DNA from: Apostichopus californicus
Lineage: Eukaryota; Echinodermata; Holothuroidea; Aspidochirotida; Stichopodidae
Direction: 5' to 3'
NCBI GenBank assembly: GCA_020650975.1
Contig: JAIPMN010000542.1
Location: 18,525 to 74,421, forward strand
DNA: 55,897 bases
In this document: positions 1 through 12,620 of the stretch, piece after piece
Layout of the letters: every line of letters begins with the position of its first letter
How positions within the stretch are numbered: the first letter of the stretch is position 1
Position numbers and translations under genes: made by a program
The notes under the pieces: model-generated
Seen by the model: only the letters and a program-made list of their open reading frames with translations
Databases searched by the model: none
Told to the model about the DNA's origin: nothing

Positions 1-50
<50 letters not shown>
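1..50. repeat. poly(C) homopolymer run
   Basis: Fifty consecutive C residues open the window. A run this long is either a real mononucleotide repeat or an artefact at a sequence junction; the sequence alone cannot separate the two. G/C runs of 9-14 bases recur elsewhere on the + strand (about 7311, 16390, 38020, 45060, 55874), so tolerance of G/C homopolymers seems to be a property of this genome or assembly. Confidence 0.9.
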
Positions 51-830
51 ACAACCAAATTTGAATAACATTCTGACAACCAAAATGTAAGAATTGGTTA
101 TCCGAGGGACCTTAGTCATTTGAAGAATAATTTTTGGATTTTTTTGCTACTTCCCAAATGCGGAAGTAAGTTTCATTTGTAAGCTTGATTTTGGTCCATG
201 ACCATTCTCAATGGGCGTTTATTACCGTAAAATGGTTAGTCCTTCCCACTTGCTTATACAGTATTACATACAAGTATTTTAAATGTTCGGTGGTTGTTTA
301 ACAGATCTCTTTTACTTGAACACATGGGAAAACTCAACAAAAACATTTGAATAATATTTAACGTAAACTGAGAATGGTGTTTGAGATTGTGGACTTTGTA
401 ATATAACGGGATGTAACGTTTATAGCTCCATAAATATGTGACACTTATTTATCGATTCCTTGTCTGATGAAAAAAGTTTGTTGATCATCGATCTGATGGC
501 TTACTTGGCCTAGCCTAGGCTTAGTACTACAGTAGTGTTAACTGAAGCCGTTTTTTTGCAAATGGGATTTTCAAGTCACGCTTGCCAAATGGCGAGTAGT
601 GTCAATATCTTTGTTGTGGATACCTGTCGATCTCGTACAGTACCTGTCATTTGATTGGTTTGATTTCCAATAGATTTGGCTAATTAATTATAACGTTGAG
701 CCTTTTCTAGTCATAATTGGTTTCTTAAATTCTTTTGATTGTTAAAATATTGGCTTTTTGGCTTTTTGCATGAATTTTGCTAAAATTTGTAGGAAAAAAA
801 TAATGATTTTAAGATATGAAAATACTGGGA
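51..830. other. non-coding stretch, no gene seen
   Basis: AT-rich sequence with no ORF of note. It contains a word resembling a repeat also seen near 6.3 and 6.6 kb (CTGACAACCAAAATG, about 82-96) and an AGGCCTA-type cluster at about 506-523. I see no RNA gene or clear regulatory site here. Confidence 0.5.
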
Positions 831-900
831 ATTGTTTCCAAAATGCTGTCAGCTCCGTATGTTTGTTGGTTTGTTAATTCATACTCTGGTTTGTTACCAG

Positions 901-1086
901 GAGGATGTAGATATGACTCACAATCGATTCTTTCCTCACAAGATTAGTTTTCAAATTGTAACCACCTCTGTCCACGTATCAGTATTACTAGAATCCTTTG
1001 CCGATGAAATATCTGAAAAGGAGAATCAAGAGGTAGACCCACAAATGACTTTTCTTCTTCGTCTTCTTCAGGTGGTTAAAAATTAA
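901..1086 (+). CDS. putative terminal exon of an unidentified gene
   Basis: A pyrimidine-leaning tract ending in TTACCAG (AG at 899-900) is followed by 61 open codons and a TAA stop at 1084-1086. The peptide begins EDVDMTHNRFFPHK and ends LLRLLQVVKN. Its middle (about SFQIVTTSVHVSVLLESFADEI) alternates hydrophobic and polar residues like a helical segment of a folded protein, and it ends in a leucine-rich helix-like stretch. I do not recognise the family. No AATAAA follows closely and no earlier exon is visible before the window edge, so this may be a chance open frame. If real, it is the 3' end of a + strand gene starting left of the window. Confidence 0.25.
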   Translation, partial: EDVDMTHNRFFPHKISFQIVTTSVHVSVLLESFADEISEKENQEVDPQMTFLLRLLQVVKN

Positions 1087-4000
1087 TGAAGACTAGGAAT
1101 ATGCTCTGCTCTTTTCTGTGCACTGGTTGAAAAAAATTATCCATATTGGACAATAATCTTATTGATTTTGTGCTGAAACATTCCTCTTATCAGGTTGCTG
1201 CTCTGTTTTTGGTGGAATACGTGTAGGAAGGAAAAATCTTTTGGTTACAAAAATTGACCAAAATTGCTTCTCTGGGGTAGTACAAGACTGAATTTGTATT
1301 TTTTTTAATATTTAAGTTACATATAGATGTCAATGGTATTGATTTTTCCACACCGTAAGACATCAGATAAAGAGGTTTTGTTTCATGGGATGCGTAATTA
1401 GAACATTGTTTTCGACGTAATTAGAACATTGTTTTTGTTCTGATATGGACAATGCATAGAGCGTATACACTTAAATGGTTGTAAGAAATATCCATTCCAT
1501 CAACTTGAAGATGGTAGTTACTTGACAAAGATTTGAACGGATTTCTTCATTGTTAACGATGTAGGTAGGATTCTCTCAAAAGATAACATCTTCAAAAAAC
1601 CGTAAAAGAAAGACGTAATGCTACCGCTGTGTGGTACAATGTAGCTTTGAAGTGCCACTTTTTTTTATTTCGACGCAAGATGTTTGATCGATACCTTGCA
1701 CAGGCTCTGCGCAAAAAGGCTCACCAGAACCCGGTATGAACAAATGTAAGCGTTTACTGCGTTTTGTCTGGCGCACAACTCCTTCCCTCCCACATTAGTA
1801 GAACAGTCCATCACCTTTGAGGCAAGGTTGTTTGCTGCACAGCTCTAGCTCATAAAGGACCAATAGGATAAAGGATAGCATTCTTTTCCTGGTTTGTTAT
1901 GTTAATCAGGGGCTGTACTGTGCTTGACTGTGTGTGCAGTTAGTAGAAGTAGTGGAAGTTTTGTGCATGCTTGTGGTTTGGCAAGAGCCTAGTGCTTTGT
2001 AACCTATGTTGGTGAGCACTGAACAAGGTGCCCACCTGTTTAGTTGTAGCAGTGTGTTAGAAGAAGTAGTACAACTGTGTGCATGGTTGAGTTGCTGTCA
2101 AATACTTCTATCCTGCGCTTGAAGAGGCCATACTGTTTCTCAGTGTGTCACGTTAATGGTGGAAGAGTTTGCAGATTATTTCTCGTGTGTTATGGGCAGT
2201 CTTGAGATAATTTGAAGTCCGCGTGCAGCGGGGTGATATGTACTGCGTGCGCTTCGGAGGTAAGTACCGACGCAGTAAGTGACGCAGTCATCCTCTCTGT
2301 ACTTTCAAAAGTTACATCTCTTTCGCATGAGCATTAGTTACAACAGTCATGTGACCTGAATATGATACTTTTGTACCCTTCACCAATTAGCAGCACTGTA
2401 CAGTGGTGACTATTTTGCAAATACCATATCAAGCTATTTTCTTGCATTGCATAATGATTGTTTTTTCACTATAGTGTGGCTGCAACGTAGGGATTATGAT
2501 ATGTAATAATGCATTAACTATTCATCCAGGGTGCGCGTTATCGCAGTTTGTTACACCAGGCTTCCGCTATCGTAATTACAAACTGAAGCCATTAGTACAT
2601 TTACATAAGATGCCGCACAGGCATTATTTATGTTAAACCTTCCAGTATTGCCTCCTCTCTCTCCCAGTGTGATTTTAATTAGTGAAATCAGTGTGCAAAA
2701 ACCCATAACTCTCAATTTTTTCGGAGATGGCGTAAATTTTTTTCGATAACTTATGGTCAGGCTTGTACGGTACCATGTTCTAGAGGTAGTTCCTTTTAAC
2801 TTTGTTTCCACGTTAATCATTTTCTGAGCTGATTGAATGTTCGGTGGTATTTGCTTATCTGTTGTATGTATCCCAGGCATTTCACTGAGCCACATTACTC
2901 AGGTTTACATGTTATTTTGTGATTAGAGACTAAACTTGAGTCATTTCCAACAAAGTAAAATAAAAAAAAAGTAATCATATGGCATTGTAAGTTCTCTTGA
3001 AGGGATTCTTGTCCAGTGTGACAAATTAGGTGATCAAAGAGGATGGAGAGGGATGGGTGGGAGAGGAATTTTGGATTTAACATCTCAGATGAAAGTCTTC
3101 TGTAAATTTGTATTGATTTCTGGTTGTATAAAATTTGTATGACACTGTTGGGTCTGTGGTGTAAGTTTTTTTTGTACATTTGTGCCTTTCACATACTGAC
3201 TGTACTCTTCATGGTTAGGGTTAGGTTTCTTATCTACAGTTCTTTTGTGGATCTGTTAGTTGTCAAAAACAGTTTGTTCAGGATTGAATGTGTTTATTGA
3301 CCTGCCTCATTGTTAAGATATTTAGCATTGTTCCTCCTCTTCTGAATGTAAGCCACAGTAGTCCATTCCTACAACAGGCCCTGTCTTGAAGAAAATGGTC
3401 CATGTCTGGGGGAGGGGGGTGGGGTCATGTGTTAAACAGATTACCAGACTCTCCGTTTTCAATAGTAGTCCAGCATGGTTCCCACATGGTCGGGAAAAGG
3501 AAAGACTTATTTTGTTGGTCCTGAAAGTCCATGAATTTTGAAGTTTAGTCTGGAAAAGTACGGAAAACGCGTCATTTGAACATGTCTTGTTTATATACAC
3601 AACTTACGTGAGCAAGGAATAATACCATAATACCGTTAATACCATACATTAATGTATGATGTAAAGTAATCGTTAGATTCATGTTATGTTTAGACTTCCT
3701 GGCAAATGTCCTCCTGACAGAATCGACGAAACGAATTGGCATACATTTTGGCTTACAAATGGGAGCCAACATTATGTCATCATTAGTGTGCAGACTTCAT
3801 TGTAAACCCTAAGACGTGTGTTTTGGTCATAAACATGGATATATTCCTTTCAGATGATCAAATAAATGTTATTTCTTAATCCTACTGGATCACCCTCACC
3901 CACCAACATCTCCTGGGCTTATATGCTCATTATCAGCAACTTTTTTATACCAAAATCATCTTGAAGTGACCACATTTTTCATTTGACATTAATTGCTTCA

Positions 4001-4680
4001 TTAAGGCGGTAGGACTAGGGACATCACACGGTAATTATTCAGAGTAAGAGAAAAATACCTCGAAACGTTCACAAATTTACATCACCTTTCGGTAAAGAAT
4101 ACACGTTTAAATTATGAAAAATAAATATTGGCAAGTAGTGATTGACATCAGTGAGGTCTAATAGTGTCACTACCGAGAATTTGCAGAAAAATTGTCAATT
4201 TTCTTTGTATAATTCCGCCATCAATTAGCAGTAACTCTGCAAAAAATTAAGAGAGAGTCCCTTCAGTGCTCTTTTGCCAGTGGTCTGTCCAGTTGTTCAT
4301 CAGACGTTCAACTGTAGCACAAATAAAAACTAAAAATAGTAATAATAAAATAATAATGATGACGACGACAACAATAATAAAAAAAAAACGAAAAAAAGGC
4401 AAAAGACAGGATCCATGTAGATTATGCAAGATACTAATGGAAATTGCTTCAAATGCTAAAAAGGTGCCATCATTATTGTTAAGTACTGCCATTCAAAGGA
4501 AACGATGTGGGGAAAGCTCCCTTCCCGACCCCCACCCCCCTCAACATCAAGACAGGGGGTTAGTTTTCCTATCTGTCAGCTTTCACGAATGATTGTTTCA
4601 TGACTTAACGGTTAAACATACCGAAAAAAAATTGAAATTTGTGATCAGCAGTGTAACGCACGTGAATCTTGTAGATATTC
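1087..4680. other. intergenic or intronic DNA, no gene seen
   Basis: Only short, composition-driven ORFs occur here. Visible items are a 23 bp tandem duplication (1393-1437, unit CGTAATTAGAACATTG plus 7 bases), a donor-like GGAG|GTAAGTACC at about 2261, a G-rich run GGGGGAGGGGGGTGGGG at about 3409-3425, and an A-rich microsatellite-like tract (AATAAT/GACGAC/poly-A) at about 4319-4398. None supports a gene on its own. Confidence 0.5.
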
Positions 4681-4689
4681 ATGACCCAT

Positions 4690-5401
4690 TATGAAGTTGT
4701 TGGCTTCCTATTGGTCCGTTAATAAAGTACAGTGAATATTTTCGTGCAAAGAGCTGGAGCTTTTCTAGGTAAAGAATGGAGAGTGAAGTTACAAACTGAT
4801 TTGAATCCTTGAAAACACGGTCTGCGTCGATAGAACCGTTTGAAAGTTTGAGGCATTCGGCTAGTCAATTTACAACGAAATTTATACGAAGCCGTAGCGT
4901 CTGTTTCACCATCATAATTACTTCCCTCCCACGGCTCACAATGGAATGTTCCACCGTCAAACCGGAGCAACGAAGCGACGACGACGTACAGTGTTCGGTA
5001 CAAATGACAAATTCTCTTGTGTTATTAGTTTCCTCAGTTGTGCTGGCGGTTGTTAATGCTAATGAGCACTGTGTTCTCTGTGTACGTTTTCTGAGTGTGT
5101 TCGTTGTCTGCAGCAGTGGAGCCTACGTGAATACAATGGTACTCTGTCTCTCTCTCTCTCGCATAGCTTTTCGTACTGTGACCGTGGAAAGGGGTGTCTC
5201 ATTTTTCTTTGGTAGCTCAGTATTTTACAACAGCATGAAGTGTTCAGACAACGCCTTGTTGCCGTATAGTCACCTTGCCAGTAAAATGTTTTGAGTACAT
5301 TTCTCCGGCTCAGGCAGTGCGCAGAAAAAAAGAAAAAAAAATTAGAACGAAACTGAAAGAAGTACGGAGAAGTGCGTTTCCACAGAAACGGTGACAGCTG
5401 T
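4690..5401 (+). promoter_or_regulatory. candidate promoter and non-coding first exon
   Basis: This segment has more CpG dinucleotides than its surroundings (around 4800-5000 and 5330-5400). It carries an inverted CCAAT box (CCTATTGGTCC, about 4709) and ends with a strong donor, CAGCTGTG|GTAAGTGAG, at about 5401. The zinc-finger gene downstream needs a 5' untranslated exon, because its first coding exon starts with a splice acceptor at 19828-19829. This is the best-looking upstream candidate, but an intron of about 14 kb would be needed and nothing in the sequence proves the link. A similar ATTGGTCCGTTG site at about 15681 is an alternative. Confidence 0.25.
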
Positions 5402-6860
5402 GGTAAGTGAGTCTTTGTTCTGAGAGTTTCTGCATCAGTTTGTGTGTACCCGTACACAGCATACAAAAAAAAATAAAAAAATCCAACCCTTTTTCGTTAT
5501 TTCCATGACTGATGTGTTACAGAGATCTATAAACGGCGGAGTCATCACAAAAATGATTACAAAACTTAGCTTGTTCGACATTGTACAGTAGCTCACAGGA
5601 TTGTGTACTCTGAGGAAATGTTATATTTCTCAGTGTTGTTTTCAAAGTACATTCATTTCAAACTACTTTATGTTTCCAAATTGTAACAACTGTCTAAATT
5701 ATCACCTTTTTTGTTATATGCTTGATCACACTGTCTGTCACCATTCTAAGTTTTGGAAACCGTCATAACTTCATACCAGGTGTGGTTGGGTTGGTGCATC
5801 ATTTCTTAAAATTGCTTTCAGTTTGATATTAAAATAATCTTGAAAAATTAGAATCTGAACAAAATGCAATTTGTGAAGCTTGGTGGTGGAGATTGGTGGG
5901 ATGCACAACACCCGTAAATACACCCACTTGTGGTTGGTTGGAAGTTTTATTATCGTACAGAATATTACTCCTATTAGAAACAGACCGGTCTAGATATTTC
6001 TCACCGAATAAAGTTTAATGAGCTACGTAGTACTTAATAACGATTCGGTTCAGTTCTGAACATTTTGTTACCTTATTATTACTCACATGTAAAGTGGAAA
6101 TTGGAAAGTTTGTTTAAAATTCGATCTCATGGTTTTTATAAGAAAATTGAGAAGTCAAGCTAATGATGTACAACGTTCCGATGGGATTTTATTAGAAAAA
6201 TACAAATTCAGTGAAATCTATTAAACAAAAGGTGCTTTCACGTAGACTTTGAAACGTAGACTTTGTTGGTCACCCAGGGCAAAGTTTGAACTGTCCGTTG
6301 TTCAAAAACTAAATTTCTGTTCGGACAACCGAAATCAGCTTTGGTCATGTCTGGCTGATAGCTAGTAGTTTACATCAAGCTCAGATTGTAAACTCAATAC
6401 CCCCCAGATAGGTAAAATGATAAATTGATGTCAACCTCTGTCACTTTGGAGATCCCCTAACAAAACAAAAGTAGTGATACAGAAGGCCTACGATCCACCG
6501 GAATGGGAGTTTTACTGGTCCAAAGCTGGTGTTTAGTTCTACTTTTAACCAAACCTTCTGTATATAACTCTCCTACAGTGTACATTTTGGTCATTCTTTG
6601 TTATTTTGTTATATTTGTTTGACAACCAAATCTGCTGTTCGGACAGCCGAAAAGTAAGGTTCAGGTTGTCCCGTTCGACAACCAGAAAAGATCCTCTTTC
6701 TGAATTATTGCAGCTGATTTTTAGAATCTGCACTGTACTGTACTGCCTTGATACGCAAGTACAAATACCTCAGGCCTCAAAATTTGGGCTATTCGCAGGC
6801 TAAATGTCAGTGGATATCGCCATTTTGCCCTAAGAAAAAAAAATGGGATAGGCATTTTTC

Positions 6861-7050
6861 TGCCAGTACATTAACACGTGATAAGTCGGTTAGCAGTCAT
6901 CAGTTATAGAATCTGCATGATTTCCATACTTTGACATATAAGCCCTGTATTACTGCTGATTATGAGCAAATATTATGAGGCTGCTCTCATATAAACCTGC
7001 CTAGTTTATAATGAACTTGTGACTCAGGTAAATGCCTGTGAGAATTTGAT
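6861..7050 (+). repeat. interspersed repeat, copy A
   Basis: This begins near TGCCAGTA...TGATAAGTCG and passes through ACATATAAG...CCTGTATTACTG and a CTGATTATGAGCAAAT segment. It ends near CTCAGGTAAATGCC and TGTGAGAATTTGAT. The same ordered blocks recur at 50372-50616 (same strand) and 10500-10712 (inverted). Such a spread of diverged, collinear copies is typical of an old transposon-derived family. No coding capacity or clear termini are seen. Confidence 0.6.
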
Positions 7051-10000
7051 TTTAGCTAGATGATTTTGAAAGTACTGCCATGCACTTTCTAGCTAGTGGC
7101 TAATAAATATTCAACATCCCCATAAAAGGAAAGACCCATATGACGAAATATTATTTTGGCATAATTAAGTCATTACATTGGACACACCCGAATCATAATT
7201 GGATGGATCTAAGCAACATTACATTTTTAATTTGTTGAATGTGGTATGGTTTTACTTTTCTTTCTTGTCATTGTTGTGACTATTTTTAATGAGAAAGTGC
7301 CAGATCGAGGGGGGGGGGGGGTCCACTCATAGAGTTCCAAGTTGCTGTGTATTTTCTGTTGCTGTTGCTTCTAGACTGGTTTTGAAAGAAACATCGCAGA
7401 AAAACAAAGGCTTTTACTGATAACATTCTTTATGTTGCAGATGCAGTACTTAGAAATCTGCTGTCAACTTGTAACTTTAGTGAAAGAAAACATTTTCTGT
7501 ATGTTGATAGTAAACTGAAAGCTCTGCTCTTTGTTTTGTACGTTCATTATTTTAAAGTAAAGGCATCGTTTTTGGCCTCGATTAAACGTAAAGTAGTAGT
7601 GTTCATGAAATGTTGGAGAAATTTCAGGCAGGAAAACGCTGTGTCAATTTGGGTTCTTCCTAATGATTAATTAACCTTATAGTCTAAATAGCAAATTAAT
7701 TAGATGTGTCAGTAGTCGACTAAAAATATCGTAAGAAAAGCATTGGGATAGAGCAAAGAATTAGTTTGATACTATGGAGCACACACCTTAGGATAGCAAT
7801 TCCTGAGTGAATGCGCATCTCTTAGGGCGTAGAAAAATTCCTTGGTTTGTCCGCTGAATACGAACATTTGGAAAATTCTAATAAATTAGTCGATGACTTC
7901 CGTGAGTCATTGAAACATTAATGCTAAGCAATGTCGTGATTTCATATCGTGGACGATCCTGAAGTTGTGAAAGAATCGGCTCGTACAGTTCGTACTCCCG
8001 TTGTGGCTCGGTGCTTTTTTTTTCTTCTGACTATTTCATAGCACATCAGCAGCTCGTGGAAGCACTTCTCTGGTGCCGTAAAGCTCCGCTCCTTTCATTC
8101 CAGCATCTGTTTATACGAAATTGCAGTGTGTGGTCAGCTGCATTCCCGTCGTTGTGCCCCGTTTGCAACGGTTCCTTGTTTGCATAATTTAGCTTCGACA
8201 GATTCACGCCTAGTCTTTCCTGTGCAGGATGTGGAATGGTTTTTCAAATGTTTAGACTGCCGCAGTGTCGTGGAGTGCAGTGCTTACAGTCTTGTAGTAC
8301 ATATAAGCTGTGACGCTGGCGTAACAATTCTACCAAAGATTGCATAATTTTTCAAGGCTGTGTTTAAAGCTGCGTACTGCAGAAGACGAAAGAAAACAAG
8401 AACGTCTTTTGGCAGTTGATAATGGGCATAAGTTTTCCGATTGGTAGTTATTGTTTTCAGGACTCAAAAGATAAATTAAAATTAGGATTGCAGTCGCCCC
8501 AATCAAAATTTTCTGTGTCCTTGTAAGTTGTACAGATGTTGTTTTAAATTGCAGCTTTTGATTAATTTGTAAATGTTATACTGTTTAATTATTCGAAACC
8601 TGCATTAAGATATGCAGTTTGTTAAACTTGAAAGTTTGTTTTCATTTCAACAATATAAAGATGACTTTTTAATCTTTCATATAGTATTTTGCATGTGACT
8701 AAACTAATCATGCGAGGTGTTTCGGCAACAACATTTTTGGAATTTAAACTCCTTAATTCTTCACCGTCTTGCTAAAATTCTATCATTTATTTTGTGGATG
8801 TAGCTGATAGATGCATTAGTTCAATGAATTACCAGTTTTAGTAATATGTATACTTGGGAAATTTGATGAAATTTGGGGGTCAATCTGGAATAACTGCCGT
8901 ATGTTTGAAACGTACAGTAGATCTTACTTTTAGCAAGTTCATGAACTCTGTGTAAAAAGTGTACAAGAATACCCAACTAACAATTCCTATATCAGCAAAA
9001 AATACTCTCTAACTTATGAGTTTTCCAACCATTTTCCATCAATTTCATATTACAAAATGAACTTGGTTCCAAATTTGATTTCATTTGTAAAATTCAAACT
9101 TTCCTGCCTTCACGTGAATCCTTCAAGCTGAGAACCTGTTTTCCCACTTTCTTGGATTCGTTTCACTGTTGTTTTTTGGTGTGTGGCAAAAATTTGAGCT
9201 AACTCGTGGGTTTTCGTTCTGTGAGCCTATCCTTAATATTGTTTTCGCTAGAATACAGCAAAGAAAACTGCAAGTAGCCATTTGTCAAATTGATATGTTA
9301 AATACGCTTCCTTGAGACTGGAAAAATATTCTTTTATTAATCCCCTTTCTGTCAGCCAAGTAACATTTTGAATTCATAGTGATGCGCGGATCCTGACTTG
9401 TGGCGCACCAAGTTCTGCGTTAGATCTGAAATTCTATGATGTGCATACATGGTAGTTACGATGATCAGGCGTGGCCGTGATTCACTCAGCCAATGCATCG
9501 TATACAACCATGTGTGTTTCTTCTTTTCCTGCAAACAGTTCACGCCTTATCTGATAACGTACATGCTACACGAGAGAGCTGTGTTGTTTGCAATGCAATC
9601 AGTTGTTAAGGGTAGGATTGGACTGCACCATTAGATTGCGGGGAGGAATATTGTCTACCATCATTTCCTGGGATTGAAAATAAGTTGGACATGTGCCAGT
9701 CGTTAGCTGTCAGCTGTTAAATTTGAGCACTCTCGGAAGGAGACTCGAGTTCAGGATAATTACCAAATGGTAAACGGGAGGTTGATACTTTTGAAATACT
9801 GGAAGATTGTTAGATTTCACTACGAGTATTTTTTTTTCATAGCACGTCCTGCAGTTAACATCGCAGTGAGGAGTATATTAGCAAGTCATATTTAGTTTGC
9901 GTGCAGATTTAAATAAGGCATCCGTAAGGTAGATGTTGCCATACAAAATTCAAAATGTTACTGAGCTGCAATATTCTACAATTGTGTTGATTCAGACTTT

Positions 10001-10499
10001 CCAAGAGTTCTTTTTTTAGGGTTTTTAAATTTATTTTGTAGACAAATTATCGTAAAGTCCAGTCCTGTATATAAATGTGGAAATTGCACGGTAAATAGTG
10101 GTTGATTGGGGGTCAGCAGATATGTTGACATGATCTTCACGTGCAACCACTATCAAACAGAAAGGAAACGAACTAATGTACAACATTCTCATGCAAGCCT
10201 ATTTCTGAGATGAGTACTTTAAGAATTTCCATAAAATGTTTCTTTTTTTTCTTTCTTATTTCTCACCTCAGAATGAAGACCATTGCAAAGATAGAGTTCT
10301 TGTATACCTTCAGTAGGCAGCTGGGGATATTTTACCCTTTGTGTAAGTATCAGTTTGACATAAATGATTCCAAGAATCAGCTTTATCTCAGCAAAATTAA
10401 CTGTAAATAATCTCCAAGCCGTGTGCTGATTGGATTGACAGTTTCAGAGGTAAACGGCGTGTGGAAAGAATCTCAAACACCAAAATTTGTGATTATTTG

Positions 10500-10712
10500 A
10501 ATTTCACAATTTTAGCTTCTTGGTAAAAAGGTGCTTCAAAAATCTACTGGCTGGATCAAATTCCCACTGGCATATTCCTAGTAACATGGGCAGTCGGGTA
10601 TTATGTTCTGATAATAAGCATTAATATGGGGCTTTTGTTGGGTACGGAAATTATTGTGATCCTCCGACTGCCGATTATTAATGTGTGTCGATGTTCTTAA
10701 TGTCTACTGGCC
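10500..10712 (-). repeat. interspersed repeat, copy B (inverted)
   Basis: Read on the - strand this gives GGCCAGTAGACATTAAGAAC, then CATATTAATGCTTATTATCAG, then TAGGAATATGCCAGTG, then GGAATTTGAT and a tail GCTAAAATTGTGAAATTC. These blocks occur in the same order as in copies A and C. The tail block is also found alone near 30577-30612 (-) and 31905-31945 (+), suggesting further fragments of the same family. Confidence 0.6.
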
Positions 10713-12620
10713 AAAAAATGCAAGAGATCTTTCTCTTTCCTACTGACAAACGGAGAAATACACTGGCAGTTATTTAGCGCGTAAGTATGTCCTGCATATC
10801 GAGGCCTGCTCTAGGCTGAGGTTCAAAAGATAGTTTCCAGTTTACCAATTCTAGTTGTTTCATAATCTTACTTAAATTGTCTTTTCCCGTTGTGTACCTC
10901 TCGTTGTAACAGAGCAGATTGCTCAAAATTCCAGTGCACTGCGGTAAGAAAATGGGGAAGGCAAAAATGTCTACATGACATATTTTTAAAGTGTGTGTAC
11001 ATATATTGAACAGTGTTGAGCATTTCAGAAAAGAGCTTGCAAGAGCTGTTTGAAACCTGTTTTTGCGAAGGATATGTGATCTGTATATAAATGAAAGTTA
11101 TGTGATAAATTAAACTGTAAGCAGAATATCTTTAACTTTTGTAAGTCATCATTCTCTTACTCCAATGGATGCAAAGATTCATACATGTGGTGTTATGTTA
11201 GGGACACCTTCATGGTACTGGAACCCAGAGTGTCATTGTTCAGGTGCGTAAAGTGAGGAGTCGGTGACGTGCAGCGAAATATCAACGGTGACTGTACAGC
11301 ACGTGAAACATTGTGATTAATCGTGAACATGGTTATCGTAATATAATTTAAGTTTTCACTTTCCTAGTCTCACCAAGTTGACTAAACTTCATGCATAAGT
11401 TACTAGTGCCTGGTCAAGTCTGTAGATTATATGAGACATGATCAATTCCCAAATGACGCTAGACAGTTGTCTTAGATCTGTGTATTTTGTTGACTTTGGT
11501 CCTTCTTGAGAATTTGCTTTCGATTTCGTTTGACCATTTGACCATTTAATGATGAGTACGTAATGATATTCAACATTGACCTTGTCATGCACCTAATGAC
11601 CACCACGTAATATAAACCAGGGCCCGGCCCGCCCTGCCCTGCCCTTTCAAACAATTTTCAACTCCCAGCTCCTCTTTCATCCGCCCTTGTACTTCCCTAC
11701 TCACCAACTCTGTATGAGCTCCATGCTTTGACCTTGCAGCGATTCTTAGAACCAACTCTTCAAAAATACCCATACCTACAGTGTGCATATCTCTCGCTAA
11801 ATTCCACAGTTCACTACTGCATGCACATGGCCTGTTCGAACTTTGGAGTTTCAACTACACATGCGCAAACCCCAAAGGCTGATCCAACATTTAACCTGAG
11901 CTCTTTGCAGTGTTTGCAAACAACCATCTCCACAAAAATTACCTGTAGTAGGCCTATGCAAACAACTTTTTACGCAGTGTCAATTAAAATAAAAATAGAA
12001 CTTCAAATGGCAAACTTTTGATTATGCATGAAGTACAGTTGTTAACACACAAACGTTGCACCAAGAAATTGACTGAAACACGTGGTAAAGGGACTGCAAT
12101 AAAGTTTGCAAGAAAGAAACTACTGTGGTATTTGCACATCTTACAGAAGCAAATTTTCTCAAGGCAGAGAGAAAAAACATACAGTGAGATAAAAAATCCT
12201 ATTCAGTATCAGAGATGTTAGCTTCCCATAAACTTCATAGATTGTCTCAACTCATCATTTACGGATCAAAACAGTGATTCAAAATATTACTGATAGTCTC
12301 AGAAACAATTTAAGTTCATCTTCGTACATGAGCGCTTGTTTTCAAAACGTAACTGCAATATGTGACAACAGGCCTAACGTTATGATAGTTGAGTACACAC
12401 ATATGATAGCCTATACCACAAACTTCGCTATCTCTACACGGGAAAGTACAATAACAAGTAGTTGCATATTTTGTGTTCATTGAGCACTACAGATGCAAGA
12501 AATGTCTGTAAACAATGGGTAAGGGATTATTAGCCAATCAAATCACGTGAAATTTGGAAAAGCATCATTGACTATTTGTAGCATTAAAATCTCTGTGATC
12601 CTGTAAATAGGCAAGTTACC

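Larger units (their letters stand above)
5480..12600. other. non-coding stretch with dispersed repeats
   Basis: No convincing coding exon is seen. The stretch holds TTCGG-ACAA-CCGAA palindromic words (about 6319 and 6637), two copies of an interspersed repeat (listed separately), a poly(G) run at about 7309-7321 and a GCCCT-rich patch at 11620-11645. ORFs of 60-97 codons near 8.1, 11.6-12.0 and 12.3 kb lack splice-site support and recognisable domains. If the 4.7-5.4 kb first exon is correct, the whole stretch is intron of the zinc-finger gene. Confidence 0.4.

Noticed and set aside
4809..5294. 161-codon ORF on the + strand
   Set aside because: No recognisable domain, biased composition and no splice context. 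The overlapping - strand is also open, which fits a CpG-richer promoter or UTR segment better than a gene.
11585..12021. ORFs of 89 (-) and 97 (+) codons overlapping near 11.6-12.0 kb
   Set aside because: They overlap on opposite strands, show no family features, and the GCCCT-rich stretch explains part of the openness. A decayed mobile element is possible but cannot be shown.
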